Positions 11,854 to 22,901 of a DNA stretch of 64,000 nucleotides are shown here, piece after piece. The notes below the pieces were generated by a model. It was given only the letters and a program-made list of their open reading frames with translations, was not told where the DNA came from and made no database searches. The stretch is from Caecitellus pseudoparvulus. Its lineage: Eukaryota > Bigyra: Bicosoecida. The first letter of the stretch is position 1. Every line of letters starts with the position of its first letter. The DNA lies in contig CBFFRQ010000032.1 in NCBI GenBank assembly GCA_965644315.1, positions 682,001 through 746,000 of the forward strand, given 5' to 3'. A program made the position numbers and the translations under genes.

Positions 11854-12571
11854 TCAAGAGATGCAGCGGGAGCTTGTGCTGGCCCATCTTGATACCCAAG
11901 GGAGTGAAGAGTCACCGGGCGTTTCGGTTTTGAGCTCGCTCTCCATGGTGCCGGAGGATTGAGCCGCCAGCTGCTCTGCCGCCTGACCACCTTGCCTTGC
12001 GCTGCTCCAAGACTCACTTTCCGGGTGGTTAATCCAAGCAAGTCCCAGCTCGCAACTCCCTTTCCCCCATCGTTGAGTCCCTGGTCCGCGAGCTGCGCGT
12101 GGGATGCGCAGCTCCAACTTGCGGCCTGTCAGCCCACCCTCAACAGGGTGGAGTTGCAGCAAGGATCTGAACATCCACAGCCCGCACCTGGAACACTGAG
12201 GCCTCCAATGTCTGGATATTGGGTGCCAAAGCAAGTTTCCTTCCTCCGTGGTGCTCGAGAAGCGTACTTTGCTTCGTCTCACACCGTTGCGCCACGTCAA
12301 ACACACGCTCCAGCACCCAACCCTTCGCCACAATGGCTTCGATGGCCGCGCTGATGACCTGAGAGTGTGGAGTTTGGGGGCCTGCTTGACTTGCCTGCCA
12401 GCTCCAGCGCCACGCTGACGCCAGTGACGCGGGGGGGCACCGATTTTGTGGACTTGCACGATGCCGCCTTTCTCAATTTCTCTCGGACGCATAACACGCC
12501 GCTTGCCGGCTGGACCGCAGCGCGTGGAGGCGCAGGCCATGCGTGTAGTTTCTCACTGTGCTCAGTTGACA
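11854..12571 (-). CDS. Unresolved short spliced gene, weak Alba-like resemblance
   Basis: Coding signal is present but I could not find a single consistent exon chain. Protein-like pieces on the minus strand are a basic N-terminus from ATG 12571 or 12540 (RPREIEKGGIVQVHKIG), an acceptor near 12360 opening VISAAIEAIVAKGWVLERVF, and a C-terminal frame with GRKLELRIPRAARG that stops at 11854. The last two resemble the second half of an Alba-type nucleic-acid-binding fold (helix, then G[FW]xxE[KR], then a K[IL]E[IL] strand), but this is weak. A run of seven C/G near 12431–12437 sits where the frames disagree, so a sequencing or assembly indel is possible. The end lies only 24 bases upstream of the USP start codon. 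It could also be a decayed gene. Confidence 0.3.
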
Positions 12572-12693
12572 TTTGCAGCTCTCCCACCGCGCCCCACCCC
12601 AAGCCGTGGACGGCACTGTTTCCGCTGCCTCAACGGTGACGCAAGGTCGCTGAGCGAACAAGGGAAGTGGGGACAGCTGGCCACGCACCAGGC

Positions 12694-15215
12694 ATGGCTG
12701 CTCCTCAGCCTGCTGCACCTACCAGGGCCAGGAGGATGTTACTGCTTGGGAATGATGCATGTGGAGTCTTGGTCTCGGCAGTGTGCGTGCATAGACACTT
12801 GTAGCGGAGCTCCTGGGTGCCGCATCGTCTCCGTTGTCAATTCCCGCTCCACCTCGCATCACCCCTGTGCTGCCACAGGCGCCATAAAGCTGAGCTGAAG
12901 GGTTTGACGCTGGCTGCAAGCGCACTGGCAACACTTGCCATCTTGCACCAGTTCAGCTTGCTGAGGACTTGGTACTTGACTCACGGTGCGTCCAAGCGCC
13001 CAGCAAGCGCTGTCGAGAGGCTTGGAGCAGCTGGCCCAGCCATGAAAGTGTGCCCCTCTGTACACGGCCGCTCGTGCTGCCCTGCTGCACAGAGCACCGG
13101 GGAGTCTACTCGAGTGCGGGGGGGAACTCCACCCGTGCTATTGGCTCGCTGTCGCCTGCCATGTACAATGGCAGTGCTTGGGGTTTCGCAGGAGACCCAC
13201 TCTTCTGGTACAAGCGGTCCGACGCGCTGCCTGCAGGACTCAATGCCTTCACCATCACCATTCTTCCGTGGGTGGTGTTTAACGGCTGGTCATGCACGCG
13301 GTGGAGCACGCTCTGGGCGCTGCTGGCAGTGTCGTTTGGCGTGAACATCCTCAGCTACGTGGGCCGCGGCATGGTCACTGGTGCCGGCGCCGCGCAAGGC
13401 CGGGTGTGGGACCTTGCGAGCCTGGCATTGGCTTGGGCCGGCCAGCTGATTCCCGCTGTGTGTGCGCCGATATTCTTGTTCGGATCCCTGTGGGGACTCA
13501 TCCGTGGCCCTGTTCGTCTGCAGCTGGTGGTGTTCTTCGCGCTGGTTGCCTTTGCATTCATGGTGGTGTCTGTCATTGTGCCTGCCTTCACTGCCGCCAG
13601 CCCTGTCTTCCAGGCTGTCCTTCGAGTGGTGATTTTCACCTTCGGCTTCGAGTTGGCCATTGCTGCCATGCGGGTTTCCACAAAGCTGTCCTTCTCGCCC
13701 CTGCTGCCGCGGGACAGACTAGTTGCCATGGCTGGCCAGTCTGTTCTGGTGGCGGGCATCACGGGGCGCTTCCTCACATCGAGCATGGACTCCACTGTTG
13801 GCACCATTGCCGTAGCATTTGCCATCTCTGTGACCGAGCTCACCCTTCGGCTCACGCTTCCAGCACGGGACAGGGCCATCCTCGCGGCGCTGGACTCGTT
13901 GTGCGGCTGCTGCCGAGCGCGGCGCCACGCTCGCCCACTTCCAGAGCACCTGGGACAAAGCAAGGAGCCTGGCGGTCCTGAAGTCGCCAAGACCGCCCCT
14001 GGTGAGCCTTCGACAATGTCTGCACCTCAAGCGCTGCAAGGTGGGTCCAGGACTGTTCCCCGCCCTGCACTCTTGTCGGTCTCCGAGGGGGCCACTGCTG
14101 GGGCAGACCCACTTGTGGCAAAGGCACTGGCTGCAGCCCAGCGCCGTACAGGCCGCGAGGCTCAAGACATCCACGCATACTTTTCCCTGCTCACGCTGGA
14201 CACCATGGCTGAGGACGTAGGCATTCTCACAACCCTGCCCTTCGCCTTGCTCTTTCGCCTACCGGCGCGCATTGGGGGGCTGCCGCCAAGTATTGGGGAC
14301 GTGCTCATTCGTGTAGGCATGCAGTACGTGCTTGAGATCCTGACAGACCTCGGCCCGGCGATCATGCTCTGGTGTGTGCACGCCTGCTGTGGGGTGCGCT
14401 GGCGCAAGGCGCAAGGCGCGGATGTTCGCCGAGTCGTGAAGCACCGCATGCTCGACGGCACGTCCGAGAGGCCCTCACGCCCTGAATGGCCAGCCACTCC
14501 AGCCATCACGCCGCACACCGGGCTGAAGTGGGTGCCGATGTCCCCCCACGCCGCGCCGCAGTCCGGCCACAGTGCCCTTGCACAGGCTGACAGCCCGCGC
14601 ATGCTCGATGACTCGACACCGGCCCCTGCTGAAACCATGCAGCTTCCTCAACCTGCCCCCAGGAGCAGGAGCTGCTGCTGCACTGCCCCCTGCATCTTGC
14701 AGCCAGATGATGAGGATGTGATGCAGCACAGGGAAAGGCTTGTCAAGGCTTACGCCGCCGAAGTGCGGGACGTCACGCGCGACCCCCTGTGGCAGCCTAT
14801 TGAGTGGGACGACTTGCTCGCTCTGGGTGTGGGGGGCACCCGCGCCGCCTTGGACCTTCGAGGCCGAGCTGACAGCCACAGCAGCTGGTCAGACAGTGGT
14901 TTGGATTCAGAACATCAACATGAGGAGTCGAGTGAGACTGAAGCACGGGTACTGTTCGCACCAGTTCGTCGATTGCAGGACATGACGACCTTGCAGCGCC
15001 TGGCAGCGTGGCTGGCGATTCGCAGTGAAACCCTTGCAGTGCGACTCAACCGCGCTTGGGAGACGCGCTTCCGGGGGTTCAACGTGCTGTTCCTGACAGC
15101 CGCCGTCTCCTCCATGCTGCTGGCGAGTCGCTCCCTGATGGACCCGGCTGTGCGGTGCATGCTGCGGGACCCGAGTGGGGGCATTTTCTTTGACTTTTGC
15201 CCAGCAGAAGATTGA
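12694..15215 (+). CDS. Unknown polytopic membrane protein
   Basis: Three exons (12694–12782, 12879–12985, 13093–15215) give 772 residues. Both joins are in phase and use GTGCGT donors, and the second exon adds a first hydrophobic segment (ALATLAILHQFSLL). After a short loop with a glycosylation-like NGS there are several long hydrophobic helices between about 13250 and 13870 (for example LQLVVFFALVAFAFMVVSV and TVGTIAVAFAISV). A cytosol-like Cys/Arg/Pro-rich region follows, then another hydrophobic stretch at 14210–14400 and a last one near 15080–15130. I do not recognise the family; no transporter signature, ATPase motif or receptor motif is visible. It could be a channel or a structural membrane protein. 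The stop lies 8 bases from the convergent TRAPPC9-like gene. Confidence 0.75.
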
Positions 15216-15223
15216 AGCCCCGC

Positions 15224-18200
15224 TTAGACATCCCCACTGGCCTCTCCAGGCTCCAGCCCTGTGACAGGCACTGCCAAGTGGCACGTGAGACGCCCAGCAT
15301 GGCCCGGGTAACTCACTTCCACAGCAACGGAAAGCTGGGTTGGCCCTGGTAGCCTCAGCAACTGGCCCAAGTCGACCTCTGGAGCCTGTGGATCCCCCCC
15401 CGCCTCCGACGTTGACGTTGGTATTAAGCCCTTTGATCCCTTGGCGGCGCCTCCCAGCCATGTCCAGCCACCCTCCACGTCATGATGGACGACCTCCCAC
15501 GCAACACACAAGCCTTCCCCTGCTGACGCACCCCTGCAGGCCTCCACTAGCCGAGAAGGCAGCCTTGTGCTGTCAAGCCGCAGCATCAGGTGCCCCATCT
15601 GTGCACCCCTGTCCTCAACTCCAGCCGTGAAGCACGTTTCCCAGAAGGCAGCCCGGGCAGGTGCCTCGGGGGCCCATGGGCCTCCATTCGGAGGCCATGC
15701 TTCCGGGAGAGAGGGCACCGTGAAATCCAGCCTCAGTACAGACACCGGGGCTAAGTCGTGCTGCCCCTGCCCTTCATCCAAGTTCGTGGATACCTGCAGG
15801 CTCCGCCCCGCAGCAGCACTCTGAGCTTCGTGGTCAGTGCCTTGGTACCAAGCCAGCAGCGAAAGCTGCTCACCTGGTCCGGCACCCAACGCCTGGCAGG
15901 CGTCACTCAGGGCCATACCTGCCAGTCGCAACTCGCCTGAGCTTAGTTCCACCCCTGTGCTGTCCAACTTCAGGGCCTGGTGCATGGCAGGTGCCGCGCC
16001 CGTTTTTGGCAGGCTGGTCAAGGAAGACGGGAGGGCCAAGCAGGCGCTGCGGAGTTGCAGGTCCCCTGAGCTCGCCCCGGTCGAGCCCCCAATTCTGCGC
16101 GTCGGCCACGAGAGCACCAGGCTCCCATCACCTTCAACAGGGAGCAAGGCGAATTCAGCAGGTACCCCCAAACGGCCTTGGGCCTCGCAAACATGCAGCT
16201 GCAGTGGTCGACCAAGGGGCACTGCCGCCTCCAGATTGCCCCATTGAACCCGCACATGCCGAATCACATGCCGCCCTGGGTGCGCAGGCGCAGTGGTCAT
16301 CAACTGGAACTGGGCCTTGCCATGCTGCAGTGTTGGTGGGCTTCCTCCTGAAGCGGAGTCCTGATGAACTTCCGCATGCTGCTCGGCACCGGGCACTGCG
16401 TGTCCCCATGGGACCATGACCGACGCTGTGAACGGCGCGCTGCCGCCACTCCACCGCGGAGCCCCCATCTGCACTCGAATGGAGCAGGACAGGGATAGCA
16501 CGTCGCCGGGAAAGGCATGCAGTGTAGTCACTTCCTCGACACTTCGCTGGGCTCGGCGCCCCCTCCTTCCGAACATGCGAGAGGGGGACACCGTGCGCTG
16601 GACCGACGTCGCCAGGATGCGGGGGCGCATCCAAATGCAGTCCTTGAGCAACGGCCGCTGCCATGAGCATGCACAATCAGACAGCCAAGGAAGGTGTGAC
16701 ACTGGTCGCGCTAGCTGCAGCAATGCCTCGTCCCAGTGTTGGAAAGGGCCAGCATCGTCGGCACTTTGGCTGCGCAGGAAATTTGACAAACTCAGTGCCA
16801 AGTGGAAACACAGCGGGGACGACATGCCCCGAAAGCAGCCACCCACCGTGTGGGGGTGGGCAGCGTGCTGGAGGAACAGCACAGGGCGAGTCAAGGCTGC
16901 CTGCAAGACTCGGTCGGCGTCGCTGCTCATCGCCGCGCCGGGCTGACCACTCCAACGCAGCCCCGACGGTGCAGCTGCAAATCCACCCTGCAACCCTGCC
17001 CAGACAAGGGCAGCTTCGCAAGCGCAACTGGGGAGGCCTAACTTGGCAAAGCAAGATGTCATGGTGCGCATCAGGTCAGCAAGAGAGCTTCGCCACGCAA
17101 CGTCGGTCCAACGCGGCTGCAATCCGTGGATGGCAGTGCTTGCGGCGTGGCCGCCCTCTGCCCTGCGAGGGCTCACCATGCCAGTGCCAACTGCCCCTGC
17201 AAAGCTGTCTTCTGAGCCGCCTCGAGGGCCGTGCTTGGAACTGCTCGTATCGGCAGACGCAGCCGTGCCTGCAGCTGGCTGGGCCTGCCAGACGATCCCC
17301 GCAGCCAGAGCTGTTGCCAAGCTTGGTGCAGCAGCCCCCAGAGCTGCGCAGGCAAGAACGAGGGCGTGGCTTTGGAAGCCACATGACGCAAGTGTGTGCA
17401 CTGGATGCTTTAAGCACCCCCATGCGCGCCGGGGAGCTCGGCAGGGAATGTTCTGTGCGGTGCCAAGGGTCAGAAACAGTGTCGCTGACACTGCCAGGCA
17501 GACGTCTGCGCAAAGGCGCAGGCGAGCCTGATCACTGGGTGCCGAGGATGCTGGACCCCTCTGGACATCAGAGTATGCTTGCTGCAGGGCAGACTCTGCA
17601 GTTTGGACGGCGCTCAAGGCTGCTTTTGTAGCTGCGGCCGAGCACGACCAGGGAGCAGCGGACGCTGCATCTGACACTCGCTTGCGCTGAGGTGACCCTG
17701 ACTGGGGCCCTGCAAGGCAAACGTTGCCGTCCAGACTAGTTTGTGCCGCCACCATGTAAGCAGTGCTAGCCTGCATGAACATGAGCGGTGCGTGTGAACT
17801 CGGTGGCAGGGGAGACAGCAGCATGTTGGCTTTGGCGTCCCCCACTACGACGGCCGCCGCGGCATTCGCGCCATTTACAAGAGCATCTGCAGCAATTTGC
17901 CACCGTTTCACACTCCTCCCATGAAGCCCTGGTGGTGGGGCGGGCTCTGAAGACTTCCACTGGCCTTCTGGTGGCGGCTCCCAGCCACTGAGCTGCGACG
18001 AGCCTGGTGCGGGTGTGCTGCTCTGCGCAGCAGCAAACCACACTGCAAGTCCCATAGCGAGGGAGCACTGCACTGAGAGCCTGTTCGTCTCCAGCAAGTC
18101 TGCTGCCCCCAGCGCGATGTCCCGCAGTGAGGTGTCCACGAGGCGCTGAGCCACCAAAGCGTACTCCCAAGCACCGCTGGCGTCTCCCAACGCCAGGCTG

Positions 18201-18895
18201 GTGCTGGAAGCAGCACAGCACAGAGCCACAGCAGCAGCGACAGCCTGGCCATCCAGCAAGTGTGGCAGGGCGCCTGAAGTGCCAGATGCGAGCAAGTGCT
18301 GTGCCTGCAGGCCACACTGACCCTCGATGAAGCCGACGTGCTGAAGCTTGTCCTGGTACACGCGGGTGAGAATGTTCGCCAGGAGGTACCGGCACGACAG
18401 CACCTCCTGGCCCGGAAGGACCAAGTGCACGTGTGCTGCAGAGGTGATGCGCTCGTCGGCGAGCTGGGCGTCGGTGGGGTAGAAGCAGATGGTTTCCACT
18501 GGCACCTGCTTGGAGCCTTTGCGCCAGTTCACGCTGGCTTGCACTGCCTTGTGCTCAGCAAGCAAGTCGGTGTGCGCCGGGCAATGAAGCACCTGCACCG
18601 CAGCATCCACTGGGAAAGCACCTCCGGGGACCAGACTGCGCTCCGTGAGCATGGAGAAGCGCACAGTCAGGTTGCCTGCCTGCCAGTTCACGCCAGGGAA
18701 GGTGCTGGGATTGAAGGCATCAGGAGACGTGACGGCATCCTGGGCGATGAGGGACAGGCGGGCGACCAGAGCCCCAAGTGCATCTTTAGCCTCTTGAGAC
18801 GGCCCACAGCTCAGGCCAATGGCGACGTTCTCGACGCCAAGCGGGATGTCCATGAAGTCGCCGTGCCCTGCGGAATTTGCTTGGCTGCAAGGCAA
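15224..18895 (-). CDS. TRAPPC9: Trs120/TRAPPC9-like TRAPPII complex subunit
   Basis: A single open frame of 1,223 codons. The N-terminal part follows the Trs120/TRAPPC9 plan: a first strand after MDIPLGVENVAIGL, then VNWQAGNLTVRFSML, VLHCPAH, ETICFYPTD and a helical repeat region with LALGDASGAWEYALVAQRL, which resembles the family's tetratricopeptide-like stretch. The C-terminal half is beta-rich and ends with immunoglobulin-like segments, as in Trs120. TRAPPII is the Golgi/endosome exchange factor for Rab11-type GTPases. The family assignment rests on these scattered similarities, so it is moderate. The first Met is at 18895, but MDIPLG (18853) follows an acceptor-like CCGCAG and may be the true start. 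Confidence 0.6.
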   Translation of the reverse strand: MPCSQANSAGHGDFMDIPLGVENVAIGLSCGPSQEAKDALGALVARLSLIAQDAVTSPDAFNPSTFPGVNWQAGNLTVRFSMLTERSLVPGGAFPVDAAVQVLHCPAHTDLLAEHKAVQASVNWRKGSKQVPVETICFYPTDAQLADERITSAAHVHLVLPGQEVLSCRYLLANILTRVYQDKLQHVGFIEGQCGLQAQHLLASGTSGALPHLLDGQAVAAAVALCCAASSTSLALGDASGAWEYALVAQRLVDTSLRDIALGAADLLETNRLSVQCSLAMGLAVWFAAAQSSTPAPGSSQLSGWEPPPEGQWKSSEPAPPPGLHGRSVKRWQIAADALVNGANAAAAVVVGDAKANMLLSPLPPSSHAPLMFMQASTAYMVAAQTSLDGNVCLAGPQSGSPQRKRVSDAASAAPWSCSAAATKAALSAVQTAESALQQAYSDVQRGPASSAPSDQARLRLCADVCLAVSATLFLTLGTAQNIPCRAPRRAWGCLKHPVHTLASCGFQSHALVLACAALGAAAPSLATALAAGIVWQAQPAAGTAASADTSSSKHGPRGGSEDSFAGAVGTGMVSPRRAEGGHAASTAIHGLQPRWTDVAWRSSLADLMRTMTSCFAKLGLPSCACEAALVWAGLQGGFAAAPSGLRWSGQPGAAMSSDADRVLQAALTRPVLFLQHAAHPHTVGGCFRGMSSPLCFHLALSLSNFLRSQSADDAGPFQHWDEALLQLARPVSHLPWLSDCACSWQRPLLKDCIWMRPRILATSVQRTVSPSRMFGRRGRRAQRSVEEVTTLHAFPGDVLSLSCSIRVQMGAPRWSGGSAPFTASVMVPWGHAVPGAEQHAEVHQDSASGGSPPTLQHGKAQFQLMTTAPAHPGRHVIRHVRVQWGNLEAAVPLGRPLQLHVCEAQGRLGVPAEFALLPVEGDGSLVLSWPTRRIGGSTGASSGDLQLRSACLALPSSLTSLPKTGAAPAMHQALKLDSTGVELSSGELRLAGMALSDACQALGAGPGEQLSLLAWYQGTDHEAQSAAAGRSLQVSTNLDEGQGQHDLAPVSVLRLDFTVPSLPEAWPPNGGPWAPEAPARAAFWETCFTAGVEDRGAQMGHLMLRLDSTRLPSRLVEACRGASAGEGLCVAWEVVHHDVEGGWTWLGGAAKGSKGLIPTSTSEAGGDPQAPEVDLGQLLRLPGPTQLSVAVEVSYPGHAGRLTCHLAVPVTGLEPGEASGDV

Positions 18896-19223
18896 GGATG
18901 CGAAGAGCGATCAGCTAGCGATGGCTAGTGCCGCCAAGCCTTGGCCTTGAGTTCGCGTTGAACATGTATCAGCTAGGTTTATTGTTTTGAAGGCTACCGT
19001 GGCTCTCAGGCATGTGCTAGACCTTGAAAGCGACCGTACTTGAGTTCGCCCTCAACACGCCGTGTGCGGGTGTCAGACAGGGGGGGATTGTATGTGAGCA
19101 CGGCGAGTGCATTCAATGGGGAGGTGCAGCCAATGGACAGCCCGTGAATACAGCGTGCAAGTCTCAGCTTGCAAGCTATGTGGCACGGAGTGCTGCGGCA
19201 CCTAATCAAGCCCAGTTGAAGAC
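18896..19223. other. Intergenic spacer, 328 bases
   Basis: Lies between the start of the TRAPPC9-like gene and the stop of the sedolisin gene, both on the minus strand. It must hold the promoter of the first and the 3' region of the second. No coding frame or clear regulatory motif is visible. Confidence 0.5.
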
Positions 19224-21184
19224 TTACGCCTGAGGGAACATCTTACGCAGAGCGTCGATGAGCTCGGCCAGGGCATCCTGAGGGGTGCTGGCGCCAGTCA
19301 CCTCGTTGATGGAAGACACGAGCTTGGCGTAGTTGGGGGTGCCCAGGCCAGTGGTGGCATCCCAGCCAGAGGTGGCCTCGAAGCCAGTGGAGCAGCAGGC
19401 AGACCCGCTCTGGGTGCACTTGTTGTTGCCCGAGGTGACGTCGTTGAAGGAGGAGGCATCATGGGCCCATGCAGCGTACAGGAGGGGGTTGGCGAAGCCG
19501 ATCTTGCTCTCGCCGTTCTTCACGCGAGCGGCGTTGATCTGGGACAGGACACCAGCGAACACGGGGCAGGCAGCGGAAGTGCCGTCGACGGACTGCACCT
19601 CGCCGTCCAGCTCGATGTAGTAAGAGTGGCCCAGGGCAGCGACATCGGGGTAGCCACGGCCAGCAGAGTTGAAGTCACCGTTGGGGGGGGTGGCGCCAGA
19701 CTTGGACAGGTAGGCAGACACGGCGGCATCCTGGTAGGAAGGGCGGTCAGCGTAGAGGGAGAAGCCACCACCGGAGGTGATCAGGGAGCCAGTCTTGGTG
19801 GAGGACACGATCTCGCTGCCGGAAATGGCGCACTGCAGTTGGTTCTGGCAGATGGGGGCGCTGCCGCCGGCCTTGGCATCGGAGCCCAGCTGGGTGGCAC
19901 CGACAGCGGTGATGTAGGGGGAGGCGGCGGGGAAGCCAGGGTGCACAGTGCCGGAAGAGCAGGACAGGTCGGAGCGGCCGTGGGCACCAGCATCACCGGA
20001 GGCAGCCAGGAGGGTGACGCCAGCTGCGCCCAGCTTCTGGAAGTTGGTGTTGACAGCCTTGACGAAAGCAGCAGAGCCGCCAGAAGAGCAAGGAGCAGAG
20101 CCGGGGGAGATCTCGCACTGCTCGGCCTCGGACCAGCCGTAGGACATGGACACGACGTCAATGCCGTAGGCGGAGTTGGAGAGCAGGTCCTGGGTCATCT
20201 CGTACATCCAGCCGGAGGTGGTGTAGTAGTAGTTGGTGGCGCCAGAGCCGATCGTGCCGAGGTACTGCACATCCAGGGTGGACTCAGCCTGGGGAGGGAA
20301 CTGCTGGAAGGGGCCAAAGTGCTTCTCCACGTCGAAGTTGGGTGCGCCCGTGTTGGACAGGAACGTGGACAGGTCGGAGGAGGAGAAAGCAGTCAGGTCC
20401 TGGAACTCGAAGGCTGCCTGCACGATGCCGTCAGCCGAAGCAGAGCCCAGGTTGTACATGCTCTTGATGGTGCCAGGCACCACGTGCAGAGAGGAACCGC
20501 CGCCACCGCCGCTGCCGCCAGAAGTAGGGGAGTAGGAGGTAGACAGCTCACGAACCTCAGCCATGTGGGGCATGGGCAGCAGGTTCAGGCCAGAGATGAA
20601 GTCGATCTTGCCCTCCATCTCGCTGGGCACGGTGTAGGCCGCGTCGACCTTGTGCACCAGACGCCCAGACTCCTCGTGCAGGAACTTGAACATCTTGGTG
20701 GCCAGGGCACGCTCCACGTCCTCGACGCGGGCCAGGCACCGGAAGCCAGTGGAGGTCTTGGCAGTGCACTGGGCAAAGGTGTCCAGCCACTTCTTCACGT
20801 CCGCGACGGTGTCAGCAGGTGTGGCAGTGAGCTTGTCAATGGCCTCGAAGGACATGTGCTTGCCGTACATGGAGCTGTGGGGGGAGGGCGCCGTGGGGGG
20901 AGACTTGTGCAAGTCGGGTTTGGCGTGGTGGTTTGCCGCGCTAGCGCGGATGGCACAGGGTGAGGAATTCCTCCTGCGCGCAGGTCGACTCACTTGCCGG
21001 GGGTGGAGATCTTCCAAAACAGGTCATCCAGCTTCTCCAGGTTGGAGTTGGGCATGGCCACAGAGAACTCCACGGCTGCGCGGGGGTGGCTGCGCCCGAC
21101 TCGCTGCCAGTCATCGCGAGGACCGGAAGCGGCGGTGGCGCACGCCACAGCGGCTGCTGCGAGGATGGCTGAAAATAGCTTCAT
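19224..21184 (-). CDS. Secreted sedolisin-family serine peptidase (TPP1-like)
   Basis: Two exons (21184–20994, 20874–19224) give 613 residues with a cleavable signal (MKLFSAILAAAAVACATA). The splice restores STPGNSMYGKHMS, the conserved end of the pro-domain. Catalytic residues fit the sedolisin triad: Glu261 and Asp265 in AESTLDVQYL, the oxyanion Asp358 in ASGDAGAH and the nucleophile Ser497 in DGTSAACPVFAG. The C-terminal calcium site is represented by FNDVTSG and the following TGLGTPNYAKL. Sedolisins are acid-active endo- or tripeptidyl peptidases of lysosomes or secretions, so digestion of food protein is likely. Codon use is unusually biased to C/G-ending codons, more than in its neighbours, which suggests high expression. 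A GGSGGGG-rich linker lies in the region joining the pro-domain to the mature enzyme. Confidence 0.92.
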
Positions 21185-21554
21185 GGTGAGCAAGCAGTTG
21201 CAGAGGTTTCCACAACGTGTCAAGATGTAAGGTTGAAAGATTGGTTTTGGACGGATAGGGCTGACTGCGAGTTGCACGAGGGGCCTCCACCACGCCGAGT
21301 AGAGCCCCCCCCAGGAGCACGCCGCCAAGAGCAGGCCCCGCCTCCGCCAGCATGCGCGAGACCCGCACACAAAGAGCAGGCAGCCTGAGACATGCCGCCG
21401 TCGCCAAGTGCCGCTGCCTGAGCTTGTCTTGGAAGCCACAGGGCCGCAGACTCAGGGTTGTGGAACCTTCTCTGCACCCAGCGCGGGAGCGGCTTGAGCC
21501 ACTGGCCGGCCCTGCACGAGCAGTGCGCACCTGGTCTCTCAGCGAGTTCAGGCC
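21185..21554. promoter_or_regulatory. Divergent sedolisin–WASHC3 promoter region
   Basis: The 370 bases separate two divergent start codons, so both promoters must lie here. No TATA box or repeat stands out. Open frames that cross it are not protein-like. Confidence 0.45.
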
Positions 21555-22355
21555 ATGGCCTCCACTGCACTTGCGACCGTTGGGGAAGACGCTGCCACTG
21601 AACACGTGCCAATCAAGACCACGCAGCTGCTGGTCAACGCCTTCATCACAGACACGGTGGCCTTCCTGAACTCCTTCAGCGCTATCACAGAGAGCAAGCT
21701 GCAAGCGATGGGAGGCAACATCGCAAGGCTGGAGAAGAACCTCATCTTGCTGGAGCACAAGCTTGCCCGGATACCTGGCCTCACAGACATCGCGGAGGGC
21801 CAGCATGCCCGTATGTGCTGCACTGCACTTGGTGCCGAGGTACCCCTTGCAGCCTCGTAGCACCCTCCTTTCGCTGACTTCGCAGCCCCCGCCTCCACCA
21901 GGCTGCCAACCGAGCACGTGGAGGGCTCAGAGCCCGTTGCCTCGCAGGCAGAACCTGCTGCACAGCCCCAGCCGGAAGCCAGCTCCAGCGCTGGTGCGAA
22001 TGCCCCGCCAAGCGCCGCCGAGCCTGCCCCAGCGCCTGCTGCTGCCGCTGAAATTCCGCCCGAGTACATACCCTACCAACGACTGATAAAGATGGGCATG
22101 CCTCAGGAGCAGTTGGCACTGAAAATGAGGGCTGAGGGAGCTGATCCCGCTGTCCTGGGCATCACAGACACCGAGGCAGCGCCTGCCTCAGCCCCAGCCC
22201 CGGAGCCTGCCCCAGCGCCTGCTGCTGCCGCTGAAGTTCCGCCGGAGTATAAATCATACCAGCGGCTGATGAAGATGGGCATGCCTCAGGAGCAGTTGGC
22301 ACTGAAGATGAGGGCTGAGGGGGCCGACCCCGCCATCCTCGGCATCTCCGAGTAA
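21555..22355 (+). CDS. WASHC3: WASH complex subunit 3 (CCDC53) with duplicated C-terminal motif
   Basis: Two exons (21555–21810, 21886–22355) joined across a 75-base intron (GTATGT…CGCAG) give 241 residues. The first exon has the family's coiled-coil core: TDTVAFLNSFSAITESKLQ, then RLEKNLILLEHKLARIPGL, matching CCDC53. After an Ala/Pro/Glu-rich linker comes the conserved C-terminal motif YQRLIKMGMPQEQLALKM…EGADP, which normally occurs once; here it is present twice. WASHC3 is a small subunit of the pentameric WASH complex that drives Arp2/3 actin assembly on endosomes. The complex is missing from land plants and yeasts, so the gene helps place the organism. The start is the first ATG of the frame. 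Confidence 0.92.
22023..22346 (+). repeat. Tandem duplication within WASHC3
   Basis: Two 141-base units, 22023–22163 and 22206–22346, are offset by exactly 183 bases. Both begin CCTGCCCCAGCGCCTGCT and end GGCATC. They differ mostly at third positions and encode the C-terminal WASHC3 motif twice. The A/P-rich lead-in is part of the duplicated unit. Confidence 0.9.
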
Positions 22356-22901
22356 CCCGAGCACCCGCTGCTTCCCGCTCCAAGTCTTGGAGTGGTGGCT
22401 TTCGAGCTTTGTTGCATTCACCCCCTAAACTGTACTCTGCTTCACCCACTTGTGCATTCGCTGGATGGCCTGCGCTTGCCAAAGCCAGCTAGAGTTTCAG
22501 CAGCCAGCTGAACAGCACAAACCGTGACGGAGCCAAATTCACCCGAACGCAGATCTGGATCAGCGAGCTTGAATCCTTATCAAATGGACCCAGAGTGGAC
22601 CAACTTTCGGCCACTGATTGCTGGGGCGTGCTGCAGTTGGACTCACATTCTTGCTGCTGGTGTTGCTTTACAGAAACCTGCAACAACTTAGCGTGCGTGT
22701 TCACTCGTGCCAGCGAGGCACCCGAGGTGGTAGCTTGTGATGAAGTGGCCTAGTCTTGATACAGTGTCCCACAAACTTCACCTTGACCCACCGATTCTGC
22801 CTGGTGGCCTGCTGAAACCTGCATCATCCCTGCTCGGCCGCTGCGACCTGCTCCAAATCTGCTTCCCTCTCGCCTCCATCGCAGGGCTCCCTTGCAACGG
22901 C
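22356..22901. other. Intergenic spacer, 546 bases
   Basis: Lies between the WASHC3 stop and the probable start of the giant surface protein, both on the plus strand. It is less GC-rich than the coding regions. I see no convincing exon in it, although an extra 5' exon of the giant gene cannot be excluded. Confidence 0.45.

Noticed and set aside
16663-17631. 322-codon plus-strand frame
   Set aside because: Lies wholly inside the TRAPPC9-like coding region in antisense, with no motif or start context of its own.
19461-20963. 500-codon plus-strand frame rich in Gly and Val
   Set aside because: It is the exact antisense of the sedolisin gene. The strong C/G third-position bias of that gene removes stops on the opposite strand.
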